A stretch of 64,000 nt of DNA from Streptomyces sp. RKND-216 (GTDB taxonomy: Bacteria; Actinomycetota; Actinomycetes; Streptomycetales; Streptomycetaceae). Made by a program: the position numbers and the translations under genes. This document shows, piece after piece, positions 25,477-32,592 of this stretch; position 1 is the first letter of the stretch, and every line of letters begins with the position of its first letter. The notes below the pieces were generated by a model. That model ran no database searches. It saw only the letters and a program-made list of their open reading frames with translations, and was not told the DNA's origin. The stretch lies in NCBI RefSeq assembly GCF_004795255.1, contig NZ_SSBQ01000002.1:2809501-2873500 (forward strand). Reading direction: 5' to 3'.

Positions 25477-25537
25477 TGAGTTATCCACAGGGTGATCCAC
25501 AGCCTGGGTAAAGTTCAGACGATCTGTGGATAACTCA
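25477..25537. promoter_or_regulatory. Cluster of DnaA-box-like sites downstream of crgA
   Basis: Two 14-base arms, TGAGTTATCCACAG (25477-25490) and CTGTGGATAACTCA (25524-25537), are perfect inverted copies. Each contains TTATCCACA, the classic DnaA box. A third site, TGATCCACA (25493-25501), lies between them. The stretch is conspicuously less GC-rich than its surroundings. It lies 20 kb from oriC and could titrate DnaA or regulate transcription. Confidence 0.65.
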
Positions 25538-25671
25538 ACTGAGGTTGACGCCGGTCCGACTGTCACCGCTGGTCGACGGTCGGCCGGAAACCTTGAACCC
25601 ACTGGGAAAACGTACGTCTGCGCGAGTCCGCACCCGTAGGGGTTCACTCATGCACAAGATCCCCGCCCGCC

Positions 25672-25680
25672 TGTGGACAA
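25672..25680 (-). promoter_or_regulatory. Perfect Streptomyces DnaA box
   Basis: TGTGGACAA is the reverse of TTGTCCACA, the preferred Streptomyces DnaA box. It lies 135 bases from the inverted pair at 25477-25537 in the same gene-free interval (25451-25725). No other feature was found in that interval. Confidence 0.6.
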
Positions 25681-25725
25681 CTTTGCGCGACGGGGGCGGC
25701 GCGCACCCGCCCTCACCCGGTGTTC

Positions 25726-26634
25726 TCACCCGATGAGGACCGCCGTGCGCACCACGAGCGCCACGACCTCCAGCGCGAGCACCGCCCCGCACGCCCCCCA
25801 CTGCACCAGTGCGCGGCGTTCCCGCGGGGCGTGGACCATGGCGTAAGCGATCACCGCGCCGACGACCAGCCCGCCGACGTGTGCCTGCCAGGAGATCGAC
25901 GCCACGGTGAAGGTGAAGATCAAATTGACGGCCAGCAGGATCAGGATCGGCCGCATGTCGTACCGGAGCCGCCTGACCAGCACGGCCATCGCACCGAACA
26001 GGCCGTAGATGGCGCCCGAGGCGCCGAGCGACGCCTGCTGCGGATCGGACACCACGTACGCGAGGACGCTGCCGCCGACGGCGGACAGCAGGTACAGCGC
26101 GAGATAGCGGCCACGGCCCAGCGCGGCCTCCAACTGCGGGCCCAGAACCCACAGCGCCAGCATGTTCATGCCGACGTGCCAGAACTCCTGGTGGGCGAAC
26201 GCCGAGGTCAGCAGCCGGTACCACTGCCCCTCCGCCACGCCCTCCAGCGGCCCGTACGCCTCGGTGGTGGCCCGACCGAAGAGGAGCAGCTCGTCGGTGA
26301 GCGGCCTGCCCACGGCCAGGACGGCGACGAAGACGGCAAGGTTGATCCCCAGAAGGATCTTGGTGACCAGCCAGGTGTCCCCGGCGACCGCGCCGCCGGC
26401 CAGGGTTCGCGGCCGGTTCGCCCCCGGCTTGTGTCCGGTGCCGGAGCCGCCGCGCACGCACTGCGGGCACTGGTAGCCGACGGAAGCGGAGATCATGCAG
26501 TCCGGGCAGATCGGCCGGTCGCAGCGCGTGCAGCGGATGCCCGTCTCCCGGTCCGGATGCCGGTAGCAGGTGACGGCCGGCACGTGCTCCGAACGGTGTT
26601 CCGGCTCGTGCTCCGACCCGTGCTGCCGATCCAT
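25726..26634 (-). CDS. Rhomboid intramembrane serine protease
   Basis: A 302-residue polytopic protease. The N-terminus carries two Cys/His pairs of zinc-binding type (CYRHPDRE, CTRC, CPDC, CPQC; residues 23-59), as in many actinobacterial rhomboids. Six or seven membrane segments follow. Catalytic Ser206 in GASGA and His252 in SWQAHVGG form the dyad. HQEFWHVGMNMLALW (148-162) supplies the oxyanion His and Asn. It cleaves membrane-embedded substrates, here unknown. ATG 26634 is used. A rhomboid next to crgA and a cyclophilin is the conserved origin-proximal order in Streptomyces. Confidence 0.94.
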   Translation of the reverse strand: MDRQHGSEHEPEHRSEHVPAVTCYRHPDRETGIRCTRCDRPICPDCMISASVGYQCPQCVRGGSGTGHKPGANRPRTLAGGAVAGDTWLVTKILLGINLAVFVAVLAVGRPLTDELLLFGRATTEAYGPLEGVAEGQWYRLLTSAFAHQEFWHVGMNMLALWVLGPQLEAALGRGRYLALYLLSAVGGSVLAYVVSDPQQASLGASGAIYGLFGAMAVLVRRLRYDMRPILILLAVNLIFTFTVASISWQAHVGGLVVGAVIAYAMVHAPRERRALVQWGACGAVLALEVVALVVRTAVLIG

Positions 26635-26667
26635 GGGCGCTCCGCTCCCTCTCCCCTACAGAATGCC

Positions 26668-26703
26668 CCGCCCCGCTGTCCTGGTGTACGGACGGCGGGG
26701 CGG
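26668..26703 (-). terminator. Terminator after cyclophilin gene
   Basis: A 14-bp stem (26668-26681 with 26690-26703), one G-U wobble and an 8-base loop lie 45 bases beyond the cyclophilin stop and before the rhomboid gene. Confidence 0.75.
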
Positions 26704-26748
26704 AACGGTTCCCGGCGCTGCCGGGCGTGTGTACGTGCGCGACCCGCG

Positions 26749-27276
26749 TCAGCGGCGCTCGATGACCACCGACTCGATGACCACGTCCTGGACCGGGCGG
26801 TCGGTGCGCGGGTTTGTCTGGGTGCTGCCGATCGCGTCCACGACCTTCTTGCCGGCCTCGTCGGCGACCTCGCCGAAGATGGTGTGCTTGCCGGTCAGCC
26901 AGGCCGTCGGCGCGACGGTGACGAAGAACTGCGAACCGTTGGTGCCCGGACCGGCGTTCGCCATCGCCAGCAGGTAGGGCCGGTCGAAGGACAGGTCCGG
27001 GTGGAACTCGTCACCGAACTCGTAACCCGGGCCGCCGGTTCCGTTGCCCAGCGGGTCGCCGCCCTGGATCATGAACCCGCTGATCACCCGGTGGAAGACG
27101 GTGCCGTCGTACAGACGGTCTGTGGTCTTCTGACCGGTCTGCGGGTGCGTCCACTCGCGCGCGCCCTCAGCGAGCTCCGTGAAGTTCTTGACCGTCTTCG
27201 GAGCGTGGTCCGGGAAGAGACGCACCACGATGTCGCCCTGGTTGGTCTTCAGGGTGGCGTAAAGCTGCTCAGCCAC
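26749..27276 (-). CDS. Cyclophilin-type peptidyl-prolyl isomerase
   Basis: A 175-residue cytosolic cyclophilin that catalyses cis-trans isomerisation of prolyl bonds. FHRVISGFMIQGGDP (about residues 60-74) contains the catalytic Arg and the Gln of the active site. MANAGPGTNGSQFFV and KHTIFGEV complete the pocket. Typical length, no signal peptide. GTG 27276 is preceded by GGAAGG. Orthologues occupy the same place beside the rhomboid gene in Streptomyces and near gyrA in mycobacteria (PpiA). Confidence 0.95.
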   Translation of the reverse strand: MAEQLYATLKTNQGDIVVRLFPDHAPKTVKNFTELAEGAREWTHPQTGQKTTDRLYDGTVFHRVISGFMIQGGDPLGNGTGGPGYEFGDEFHPDLSFDRPYLLAMANAGPGTNGSQFFVTVAPTAWLTGKHTIFGEVADEAGKKVVDAIGSTQTNPRTDRPVQDVVIESVVIERR

Positions 27277-27461
27277 GATCTACCTTCCATCTGTACTCAT
27301 CGACTCTGCCCCGATCCTCCCACGCCCGCGATCCCCGCCGGACGGACACGTCCCCGCCCCGGGCGCCGCCCGCGTCCCACCCGGTCCGGATCGGCCCCGG
27401 TCCAGCGTGCCCCGCGGGCACACATACCCCCAATGGCGCGTCCGTACGTGCTTCGCAGGCG

Positions 27462-27485
27462 GTAGCCAGGCATGATCCTGGCTAC
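27462..27485. promoter_or_regulatory. Palindrome upstream of DUF5324 gene
   Basis: GTAGCCAGG and CCTGGCTAC are perfect 9-base inverted arms around CATGAT, about 115 bases before the next gene. It could be an operator or a leader hairpin. The rest of the 27277-27599 gap holds no gene. Confidence 0.45.
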
Positions 27486-27599
27486 GAGTGGAAGGCGAAA
27501 CAGTGCCGTTCCTTCAGGGCCCCGGACGCCGCGGCGCCTCCCCGGCGTCAGGCGGCAGCAGATCCGACGCGGCCTTGAACACGCCACCGAGGAGGAGAA

Positions 27600-28292
27600 G
27601 TGACCCGCATCGACAGCGCCCGCGCCGCAGCCGACAGCGCCATCGAGAGCGTGCGGCACGCCGCGGAGGCGGTGGCGCCCTACGCGGAGAGTGCCCGGGA
27701 CAACGCCTCCCACTACGCGCACGAAGCGGGCGCGTACCTGGGCCCCAGGGTGTCGTCCGCAGCGCATCAGGCGCGCAGCACGGCCCGGGACAACTACGAC
27801 GCGCACGTGGTGCCGCGGCTGGCCAAGGCGCGCAAGTCCCTGCCGCCGGAGGTCGACAAGGCCGCCACCCGCGCCGCGCAGCACACCCGGAAGGCGGCGA
27901 AGCAGGCGAACGACTACGCCCGGCCGCACCTGGAGCAGGCCCGCTCGGCCGCCGCCCCGGCGGGCCGCGAGGCCGCCGCCCGCAGCACAGCGGCCTTCGC
28001 CGCCGTGCGCTACGGGGTGAGCGCCCGCGACATCGAGAAGCTCGCCCGCCGCCGCTCCCGCCGGGCCGGCGCGGGCCGGTTCGCCAAGCGGCTGGCCATG
28101 CTCGGCCTGCTGGCCGGCGGCGCGTACGCCGCCTGGCGCTGGTGGGACAAGCAGGCCAACCCCGACTGGCTGGTCGAGCCGCCGCCGCCCACCGAGGTCA
28201 TCGACGAGGAGATGGCCGCGATGGACGAGGCGGACCGTGCGGTACTCGACCCGGAGGTCGAGGCCAAGCAGCGCGACGAGGACGCCCGCTGA
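27600..28292 (+). CDS. DUF5324 family protein
   Basis: A 230-residue Streptomyces-type protein. The first ~150 residues are a long Ala/Arg/Glu amphipathic helical stretch with repeating ARDNASHYAHEAG-like segments, resembling apolipoprotein or coiled-coil repeats. A single hydrophobic segment (~165-182, RLAMLGLLAGGAYAAWRWW) is followed by an acidic tail. It is therefore probably a membrane-tethered coiled-coil protein of unknown role. GTG 27600 follows a strong GAGGAGGAGAA ribosome site. It is monocistronic, with a hairpin 17 bases after the stop. Confidence 0.82.
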   Translation: MTRIDSARAAADSAIESVRHAAEAVAPYAESARDNASHYAHEAGAYLGPRVSSAAHQARSTARDNYDAHVVPRLAKARKSLPPEVDKAATRAAQHTRKAAKQANDYARPHLEQARSAAAPAGREAAARSTAAFAAVRYGVSARDIEKLARRRSRRAGAGRFAKRLAMLGLLAGGAYAAWRWWDKQANPDWLVEPPPPTEVIDEEMAAMDEADRAVLDPEVEAKQRDEDAR

Positions 28293-28308
28293 CGCGGTGA
28301 TCCCCCTC

Positions 28309-28349
28309 CCGCGGGGCGGGACCGGTGCCCTGCCGGTCCCGCCCCGCGG
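28309..28349 (+). terminator. Terminator after DUF5324 gene
   Basis: A perfect 17-bp stem (28309-28325 with 28333-28349) and TGCCCTG loop directly after the gene. Confidence 0.85.
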
Positions 28350-28425
28350 TGTGCGCGGGACGCCCTCTGGGCAGGGTGCCCGCCGGCCGCCTACAGTCGG
28401 ATTCCGACCACCTGGGGGGTTGTTC

Positions 28426-28629
28426 ATGGCGAAGGTCACCGTCAGTCTCGACGCGGAGCTGGCCGTCGAGGTCATGGTCCTGGCCGGGGTGAACTCCCCG
28501 CAGGACGCCGTGGAGGCCGTCGTCCGCGACTACATCGCGCGCGGCCACCGCACCGAGGCGCGCACGGGCCGCACCGACCTGCGGCTGCGCGAGGTCGCCG
28601 AGGAGCCGAAGGACGACCAGCGGGGCTGA
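28426..28629 (+). CDS. Orphan VapB-like ribbon-helix-helix protein
   Basis: A 67-residue protein whose start AKVTVSLDAELAVEVMVLAG fits a ribbon-helix-helix strand followed by a helix, with SPQDAVEAVVRDYIARGH as the second helix. This is the layout of VapB-type antitoxins. The charged C-terminal tail is where antitoxins clasp their toxin, but no PIN-domain or other toxin gene follows: the next gene is the SnoaL relic. It may act as a stand-alone regulator. ATG 28426 is preceded by GGGGGG. Confidence 0.65.
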   Translation: MAKVTVSLDAELAVEVMVLAGVNSPQDAVEAVVRDYIARGHRTEARTGRTDLRLREVAEEPKDDQRG

Positions 28630-28670
28630 CCGGCACCCGCACCCCGCGCGCCCTTCCCACCGGACCGGCG

Positions 28671-28698
28671 CGAAGAGTCGCGAAGAGTCGCGAAGAGT
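28671..28698. repeat. 10-base tandem repeat
   Basis: CGAAGAGTCG occurs at 28671 and 28681 and again as CGAAGAGTTC at 28691. The array is intergenic (28630-28760), with nothing else found there apart from the ribosome site of the next relic. Confidence 0.75.
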
Positions 28699-28760
28699 TC
28701 CGGGGCGCGCCGGGGTCCACCCCTGTGGAAGCCGTCGGCGCACCACGGAAGGAGCCGGCC

Positions 28761-29180
28761 ATGCACCGGGACCGGGACGCGACCGCGAGGAGATCCGCGG
28801 GCTGATCGAGCGATGGGCGGCGGCCGTGCACCGCGGCGACCTGCCGGCCGTGGCTCGCCGACCACAGCGACGACATCCTGATGTACGACGTGCCGCCGCC
28901 GTACGAAGGCGCCCGCGGCATCGACGCCTACCGCGCCACCTGGCCGCCGTTCTTCGACTGGCAGGCGCAGGGCGCGGCGTTCGAGATCACCGTCCTCGAC
29001 GTGACCGCGGGCGAGGACGTCGCCTGTCCACACGCCCTGCTGCGTTGCGGCATGCCCGAGGAGCTGGCGGAGAACCCGCGGAACCGGCTGCGGATGACCA
29101 TCGGGCTGCGCCGGGAGGACGGCCTCTGGGTCGTCGCGCACGAGCACCACTCCTTCCCGGACACCAGCGTGCCGGTCTGA
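28761..29180 (+). pseudogene. SnoaL-like/NTF2-fold gene with two frameshifts
   Basis: The full product would be a ~140-residue NTF2-like (SnoaL/ketosteroid-isomerase-type) protein. ATG 28761 follows GGAAGGAG, but its frame stops after 14 codons. The family N-terminus EEIRGLIERWAAAVHRGDL is read in the next frame (from about 28787). From about 28852 an extra G returns the reading to the first frame (DHSDDILMYDVPPPYEGARG, then WPPFFDWQAQGA and HEHHSFPD at the end). Two compensating indels bracket about 65 bases. The result is a broken gene, or two sequencing errors. The downstream 100 codons remain fully conserved in style, so the damage is recent. Confidence 0.75.
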
Positions 29181-29205
29181 GCCCGCTCCGCGTCTGCGTG
29201 CGTGG

Positions 29206-29916
29206 TCAGCGCGCGCCGGTGCGGGCCCTGTACACCAGCTGGTGACGTTCGCCGGGGGACAGGTCCGGGTGCCGGGCGGCGAGCGCGTACGGCTCGGTCA
29301 CCTCCAGCAGACTCTGCAGCGTCCCGGCGTGCTCGCCGTGCATCTGCTTCTCCAGGCCGAACGGCGACCGCTCCTCGGCCGGCGTCTCACCCGCCCTGCC
29401 CTCGATCTCCCCGGTGCCGATGGACTCCCCGTCGTAGGGGAGCAGGCCGCCTCCGTGCACCGGCCGCCACGCGGCCGGTTCGTCGCGGACCGCGTCGTAC
29501 ACGAGCAGGCCCAGGTAGGTGTGCCCGGGCTGGACCCGGGAGTCGCAGGGCACCTCCCACAGCACGGCGCGGAAGGAGTCCGGCAGCGGCTTCGCCCCCT
29601 CGCGGCTGTGCAGCACCTCGTCCACCACGAGTACCGCGCTGCGCGGGGCGTCGACGCCCCGCGCCCGCCGTTCGCTGCCCGGCCGCGCGTGGAAGACGGC
29701 GATGTGGTCGCCGTAGGAGAGCCACTGCTGCGCGGAGTCGGCGGGGAAGTCCGGGTACATGGCATCGTAGTTCGCGTCGGCGCCGCCGCAGCCGCGGTAG
29801 CGGTCGTCCGCCGCTCCGTCCCCCGACGTGGCCAGCAGCACCGATCCCGCCGCCAGGGCGCCCGCGGCCACGAACGCCACGCCCCGCCGTCGCCCTCTCG
29901 CCGCTTCCCGTCCCAT
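29206..29916 (-). CDS. Secreted or membrane-anchored protein of unknown function
   Basis: A 236-residue protein with an N-terminal signal region: basic MGREAARGRRRG, hydrophobic VAFVAAGALAAGSVLLA, then a small-residue area near residue 32. The mature part has two cysteines placed for a disulfide (YRGCGG and VPCDSR), a GDHIAVFHARPG segment, and LVVDEVLHSREG. I do not recognise the family. ATG 29916 follows GGAGGCG. It converges with the SnoaL relic by 25 bases. Upstream it faces the lactate dehydrogenase relic. Confidence 0.7.
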   Translation of the reverse strand: MGREAARGRRRGVAFVAAGALAAGSVLLATSGDGAADDRYRGCGGADANYDAMYPDFPADSAQQWLSYGDHIAVFHARPGSERRARGVDAPRSAVLVVDEVLHSREGAKPLPDSFRAVLWEVPCDSRVQPGHTYLGLLVYDAVRDEPAAWRPVHGGGLLPYDGESIGTGEIEGRAGETPAEERSPFGLEKQMHGEHAGTLQSLLEVTEPYALAARHPDLSPGERHQLVYRARTGAR

Positions 29917-30009
29917 GGGGGCGCCTCCTCCGTCGCGGTCGTCGCCTCTGTGACGTACGGGACACGCTCCGGGTTTCCTCGCCCTCCCCTCTCGTCCGCG
30001 CCTGGCGGC

Positions 30010-30230
30010 GCCACAAGCGCGGACGTAGGAGCAGGTCGACGGGTTTGGTGACGAGGAGGACGACGGCGTCCGGTGCGGCCCCGTCCAGCCCGGCCATGAG
30101 GGAGCGGACGACGGGGCGTTGCGGTCGCACAGTTCGAGCCGGCTCTGCCCGGCGGCCATGGGGGCCCGGCAGCGAGGACGATCACTGCGGCGCCCTCCAT
30201 GGCAGCCAGGTCGTCGGTGACGGAGACCTC
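30010..30230 (-). pseudogene. Lactate dehydrogenase relic, inverted middle segment
   Basis: On the minus strand, three frames in succession spell an L-lactate dehydrogenase segment: EVSVTDDLAAMEGAAVIVLA, then MAAGQSRLELCDRNAP, then VVRSLMAGLDGAAPDAVVLL and VTKPVDLLL. GQ-RLELCDRN and NPVD-like KPVD are LDH hallmarks. Frameshifts lie near 30155 and 30118. The C-terminal half of the same enzyme lies next door on the opposite strand, so this segment has been inverted. The N-terminal Rossmann loop was not found. Confidence 0.75.
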
Positions 30231-30234
30231 CTGC

Positions 30235-30670
30235 GAGCACTGCGGCTGCTCCTTCTGCGTCTGGTCCGCCGCCCATGTCGGCGGCGTGCGGCTCGCCGAC
30301 TTCCCCTTGGACCCCGGACGTCGACTTCGCGGTGATGAAGCGCGAACTGGTCGACTTCACGCCCGCCCGCGGCCGCGAGATCCACCGCCTCAAAGGGCTA
30401 CACCAATCTACGGGACCGCCACGGCCGCCGTCGGCATCGTCGAGTGCGTGCTGTGCACGACGAACGGCGCATCCTCAGCGTCTCCGCGCCCGCCTCGCCC
30501 GCGTACGGCCTGCCGCAGCGGGCGGTACTGTCCCTGCCGTGCGTCGTCGGCGCGGGCGGCGTGGAACGCTCTGCGGTGCTCTCCCTCGACGACGAGGAGA
30601 CCGCGCTCCTCCACGAGGCGTACGAGCGACTGGAGAGCGCGTTCCAGCCGGGCGCGCCGCCGCGTAGCGT
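30235..30670 (+). pseudogene. Lactate dehydrogenase relic, C-terminal part
   Basis: Plus-strand pieces in shifting frames give EHCGCSFCVWSAAHVGGVRL (from the catalytic EHGDS region), DVDFAVMKRELVDFTPARG with REIHRLKG, then YGTATAAVGIVECVL, then HDERRILSVSAPASPAYGLP and LPCVVGAGGVERSAVLSL. This is the standard C-terminal half of L-lactate dehydrogenase, with frameshifts near 30305, 30400 and 30437. The catalytic EHGDS has become EHCGCS, so it would be inactive even if repaired. Together with 30010-30230 it fills the 29917-30745 interval. Confidence 0.8.
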
Positions 30671-30745
30671 GGAGCAGCGCCGGCGCGCGGGGGGCTGCGG
30701 ACACCCGTTCGAGGACCGCCGCCGCCCCCGCCGCACAATGGGTCC

Positions 30746-31753
30746 GTGCCGACCAGAACCGCCACGCCCTCCCCGTACGTCGACCTGTCCCGCGCCGAGT
30801 GGAGCGCCCTGCGCAGAGGTGTGCCTCCCACCCGCGCCCCGGGGACGACTCCGGGCACGACGCCGCTGCCCCTCACCGCCGACGAGGTGGAGGCCCTGCG
30901 CGGCCTCGGCGACGTCATCGACCTCGACGAGGTACGGGACGTCTACCTGCCGCTGTCCCGGCTGCTGAACCTGTACGTCGGCGCCACCCACGGCTTGCGG
31001 AACGCGCTCAACACCTTCCTCGGCGACGGCCCGGGCGGCGGCGGGGCACAGCCCGGCACACCGTTCGTCATCGGCGTGGCCGGCAGCGTCGCCGTGGGCA
31101 AGTCCACCGTCTCCCGGCTCCTGCAGGCTCTGCTGGCCCGCCGTCCGGAACACCCGCACGTCGCACTCGTCACCACCGACGGCTTCCTGTACCCCAACGC
31201 GGAGCTGGAGCGGCGCGGCCTGATGCGCCGCAAGGGCTTCCCCGAGTCCTACGACCGCCGCGCCCTCACCCGCTTCGTCTCGGACGTCAAGTCCGGGCTG
31301 CCGGAGGTCTCCGCGCCCGTCTACTCGCACCTCGCCTACGACATCGTCCCCGGCGAACGCCTTGTCGTGCGGCGGCCGGACATCCTCGTGGTCGAGGGCC
31401 TCAACGTCCTCCAGCCCGCCCTTCCCGGCAAGGACGGCCGCACCCGACTCGCCCTCTGTGACCACTTCGACTTCTCCGTCTACGTCGACGCCCGCACCGA
31501 GGACATCCGCCGCTGGTACCTGGAGCGCTTCCGCGCCCTGCGCGCCACCGCGTTCCGTGACCCCGCCTCGTACTTCCGCACCTACACGCGCGTCAGCGAA
31601 GCCGAGGCCCTCGCCTACGCCCGCGACACCTGGGCCACCGTCAACGAGCCCAACCTCCGCCAGAACATCGTCCCCACCCGCGGCCGCGCCACCCTCGTCC
31701 TCCACAAGGCCCCCGACCACACCGTCCGCCGCATCCGCCTCCGCAAGCTCTGA
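30746..31753 (+). CDS. coaA: Type I pantothenate kinase
   Basis: A 335-residue P-loop kinase that phosphorylates pantothenate, the first step of coenzyme A synthesis. [12 protein letters not shown] (about residues 112-123) is the Walker A loop of bacterial Pan[19 protein letters not shown] and [12 protein letters not shown] follow as the substrate-binding and switch segments. Length is slightly above the ~310 usual, because of a Pro/Thr-rich N-terminus. GTG 30746 is the start that follows the LDH relic. It is monocistronic, with a hairpin shared with tRNA-Ala downstream. Confidence 0.95.
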   Translation: MPTRTATPSPYVDLSRAEWSALRRGVPPTRAPGTTPGTTPLPLTADEVEALRGLGDVIDLDEVRDVYLPLSRLLNLYVGATHGLRNALNTFLGDGPGGGGAQPGTPFVIGVAGSVAVGKSTVSRLLQALLARRPEHPHVALVTTDGFLYPNAELERRGLMRRKGFPESYDRRALTRFVSDVKSGLPEVSAPVYSHLAYDIVPGERLVVRRPDILVVEGLNVLQPALPGKDGRTRLALCDHFDFSVYVDARTEDIRRWYLERFRALRATAFRDPASYFRTYTRVSEAEALAYARDTWATVNEPNLRQNIVPTRGRATLVLHKAPDHTVRRIRLRKL

Positions 31754-31789
31754 ACACCCGGCCGGAGGGGCGCGGAAGGGCCGTGAACG

Positions 31790-31828
31790 CGATCAGCGCG
31801 CCTCCCGGAAGGGGAGACGCGCTGATCG
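31790..31828. terminator. Terminator between coaA and tRNA-Ala
   Basis: CGATCAGCGCG (31790-31800) pairs with CGCGCTGATCG (31818-31828). After one mismatch a further CTCCC/GGGGAG pairing closes a GGAA loop. It lies 8 bases beyond the minus-strand tRNA-Ala and 36 bases after coaA, so it serves both. Confidence 0.8.
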
Positions 31829-31835
31829 GCTGCGG

Positions 31836-31908
31836 TGGAGCCTAGGAGAGTCGAACTCCTGACATCCGCCATGCAAAGACGGCGCTCTACCAACTGAGCT
31901 AAGGCCCC
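31836..31908 (-). tRNA. tRNA-Ala (anticodon TGC)
   Basis: 73-base cloverleaf on the minus strand: acceptor GGGGCCT/AGGCTCC, D-arm AGCTCAGTTGGTAGAGC, anticodon loop TTTGCAT giving TGC, T-arm AGGAGTTCGACTCTCCT. The CCA end is not encoded. In mycobacteria tRNA-Ile and tRNA-Ala follow gyrA in tandem. Here they keep order and strand but are separated by 3.8 kb of inserted genes. Confidence 0.96.
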
Positions 31909-32038
31909 GCTGGAGACAGCGTACCGGGTCGCGGCAGGAGATTCCGACCGGGTATCGCCCCACGGCCATCACCCTCCGTAGGATGCACCGCAAGTTCGCG
32001 CCAGCGAAGGTCCGCAGGGAGTTCCCGGGGAGAGGCAC

Positions 32039-32590
32039 ATGGACGCAGCACAGCAGGAAGCGGCCGCCAGAGCGCGGGAACTGCAGAGCCAGTGGTACGG
32101 GGAACCGCTGGGAACGCTGTTCCGGCGGCTCATCGACGACCTCGGGCTCAACCAGGCCCGCCTCGCGACCGTGCTGGGCCTGTCCGCTCCCATGCTGTCG
32201 CAGCTCATGAGCGGGCAGCGGGCGAAGATCGGCAACCCCGCGGTGGTGCAGCGGGTACAGGCCCTCCAGGAGCTCGCCGGGGAGGTGGCCCGCGGCGACA
32301 TCAGCGCCGGAAACGCCACCGCGCGCATGGAGGAGATCAAGCGCACCGCCGGGGGCAGTGTGCTGAACAACACGGTCCAGGGCGGGACGGCCGGCGCCTC
32401 GCAGACGCCAGTGAAGCGGATCGTGCGGGAGATCCAGGCGCTGATGCGGTCGGTGTCGGACGCGGCCGACATCCTCGACGCCTCGACCGCGCTGGCCGAC
32501 AGGCACCCGGAACTGGCGGAATTCCTGCGGGTCTACGGGGCCGGGCGCACCGCGGACGCCGTCAAGCACTACGAGGAGCACGCGAACTAG
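32039..32590 (+). CDS. Helix-turn-helix DNA-binding protein
   Basis: A 183-residue protein with an XRE-like helix-turn-helix near the start: LFRRLIDDLGLNQARLATVL then GLSAPMLSQLMSGQRAKIGN (residues ~22-60). The following RVQALQELAGEVARGDISA is helical. The C-terminal part (SVSDAADILDASTALADRHP) is helical with no known domain. It is 2 bases upstream of a Ser/Thr kinase gene and certainly co-transcribed, so it may be regulated by phosphorylation (inference). ATG 32039 is preceded by GGGGAGAGG. Target sites are unknown. Confidence 0.82.
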   Translation: MDAAQQEAAARARELQSQWYGEPLGTLFRRLIDDLGLNQARLATVLGLSAPMLSQLMSGQRAKIGNPAVVQRVQALQELAGEVARGDISAGNATARMEEIKRTAGGSVLNNTVQGGTAGASQTPVKRIVREIQALMRSVSDAADILDASTALADRHPELAEFLRVYGAGRTADAVKHYEEHAN

Positions 32591-32592
32591 CC

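Noticed and set aside
28426..29180. VapB-like gene plus following frame as a toxin-antitoxin module.
   Set aside because: The following frame is an NTF2/SnoaL-like fold with frameshifts and no toxin motif.
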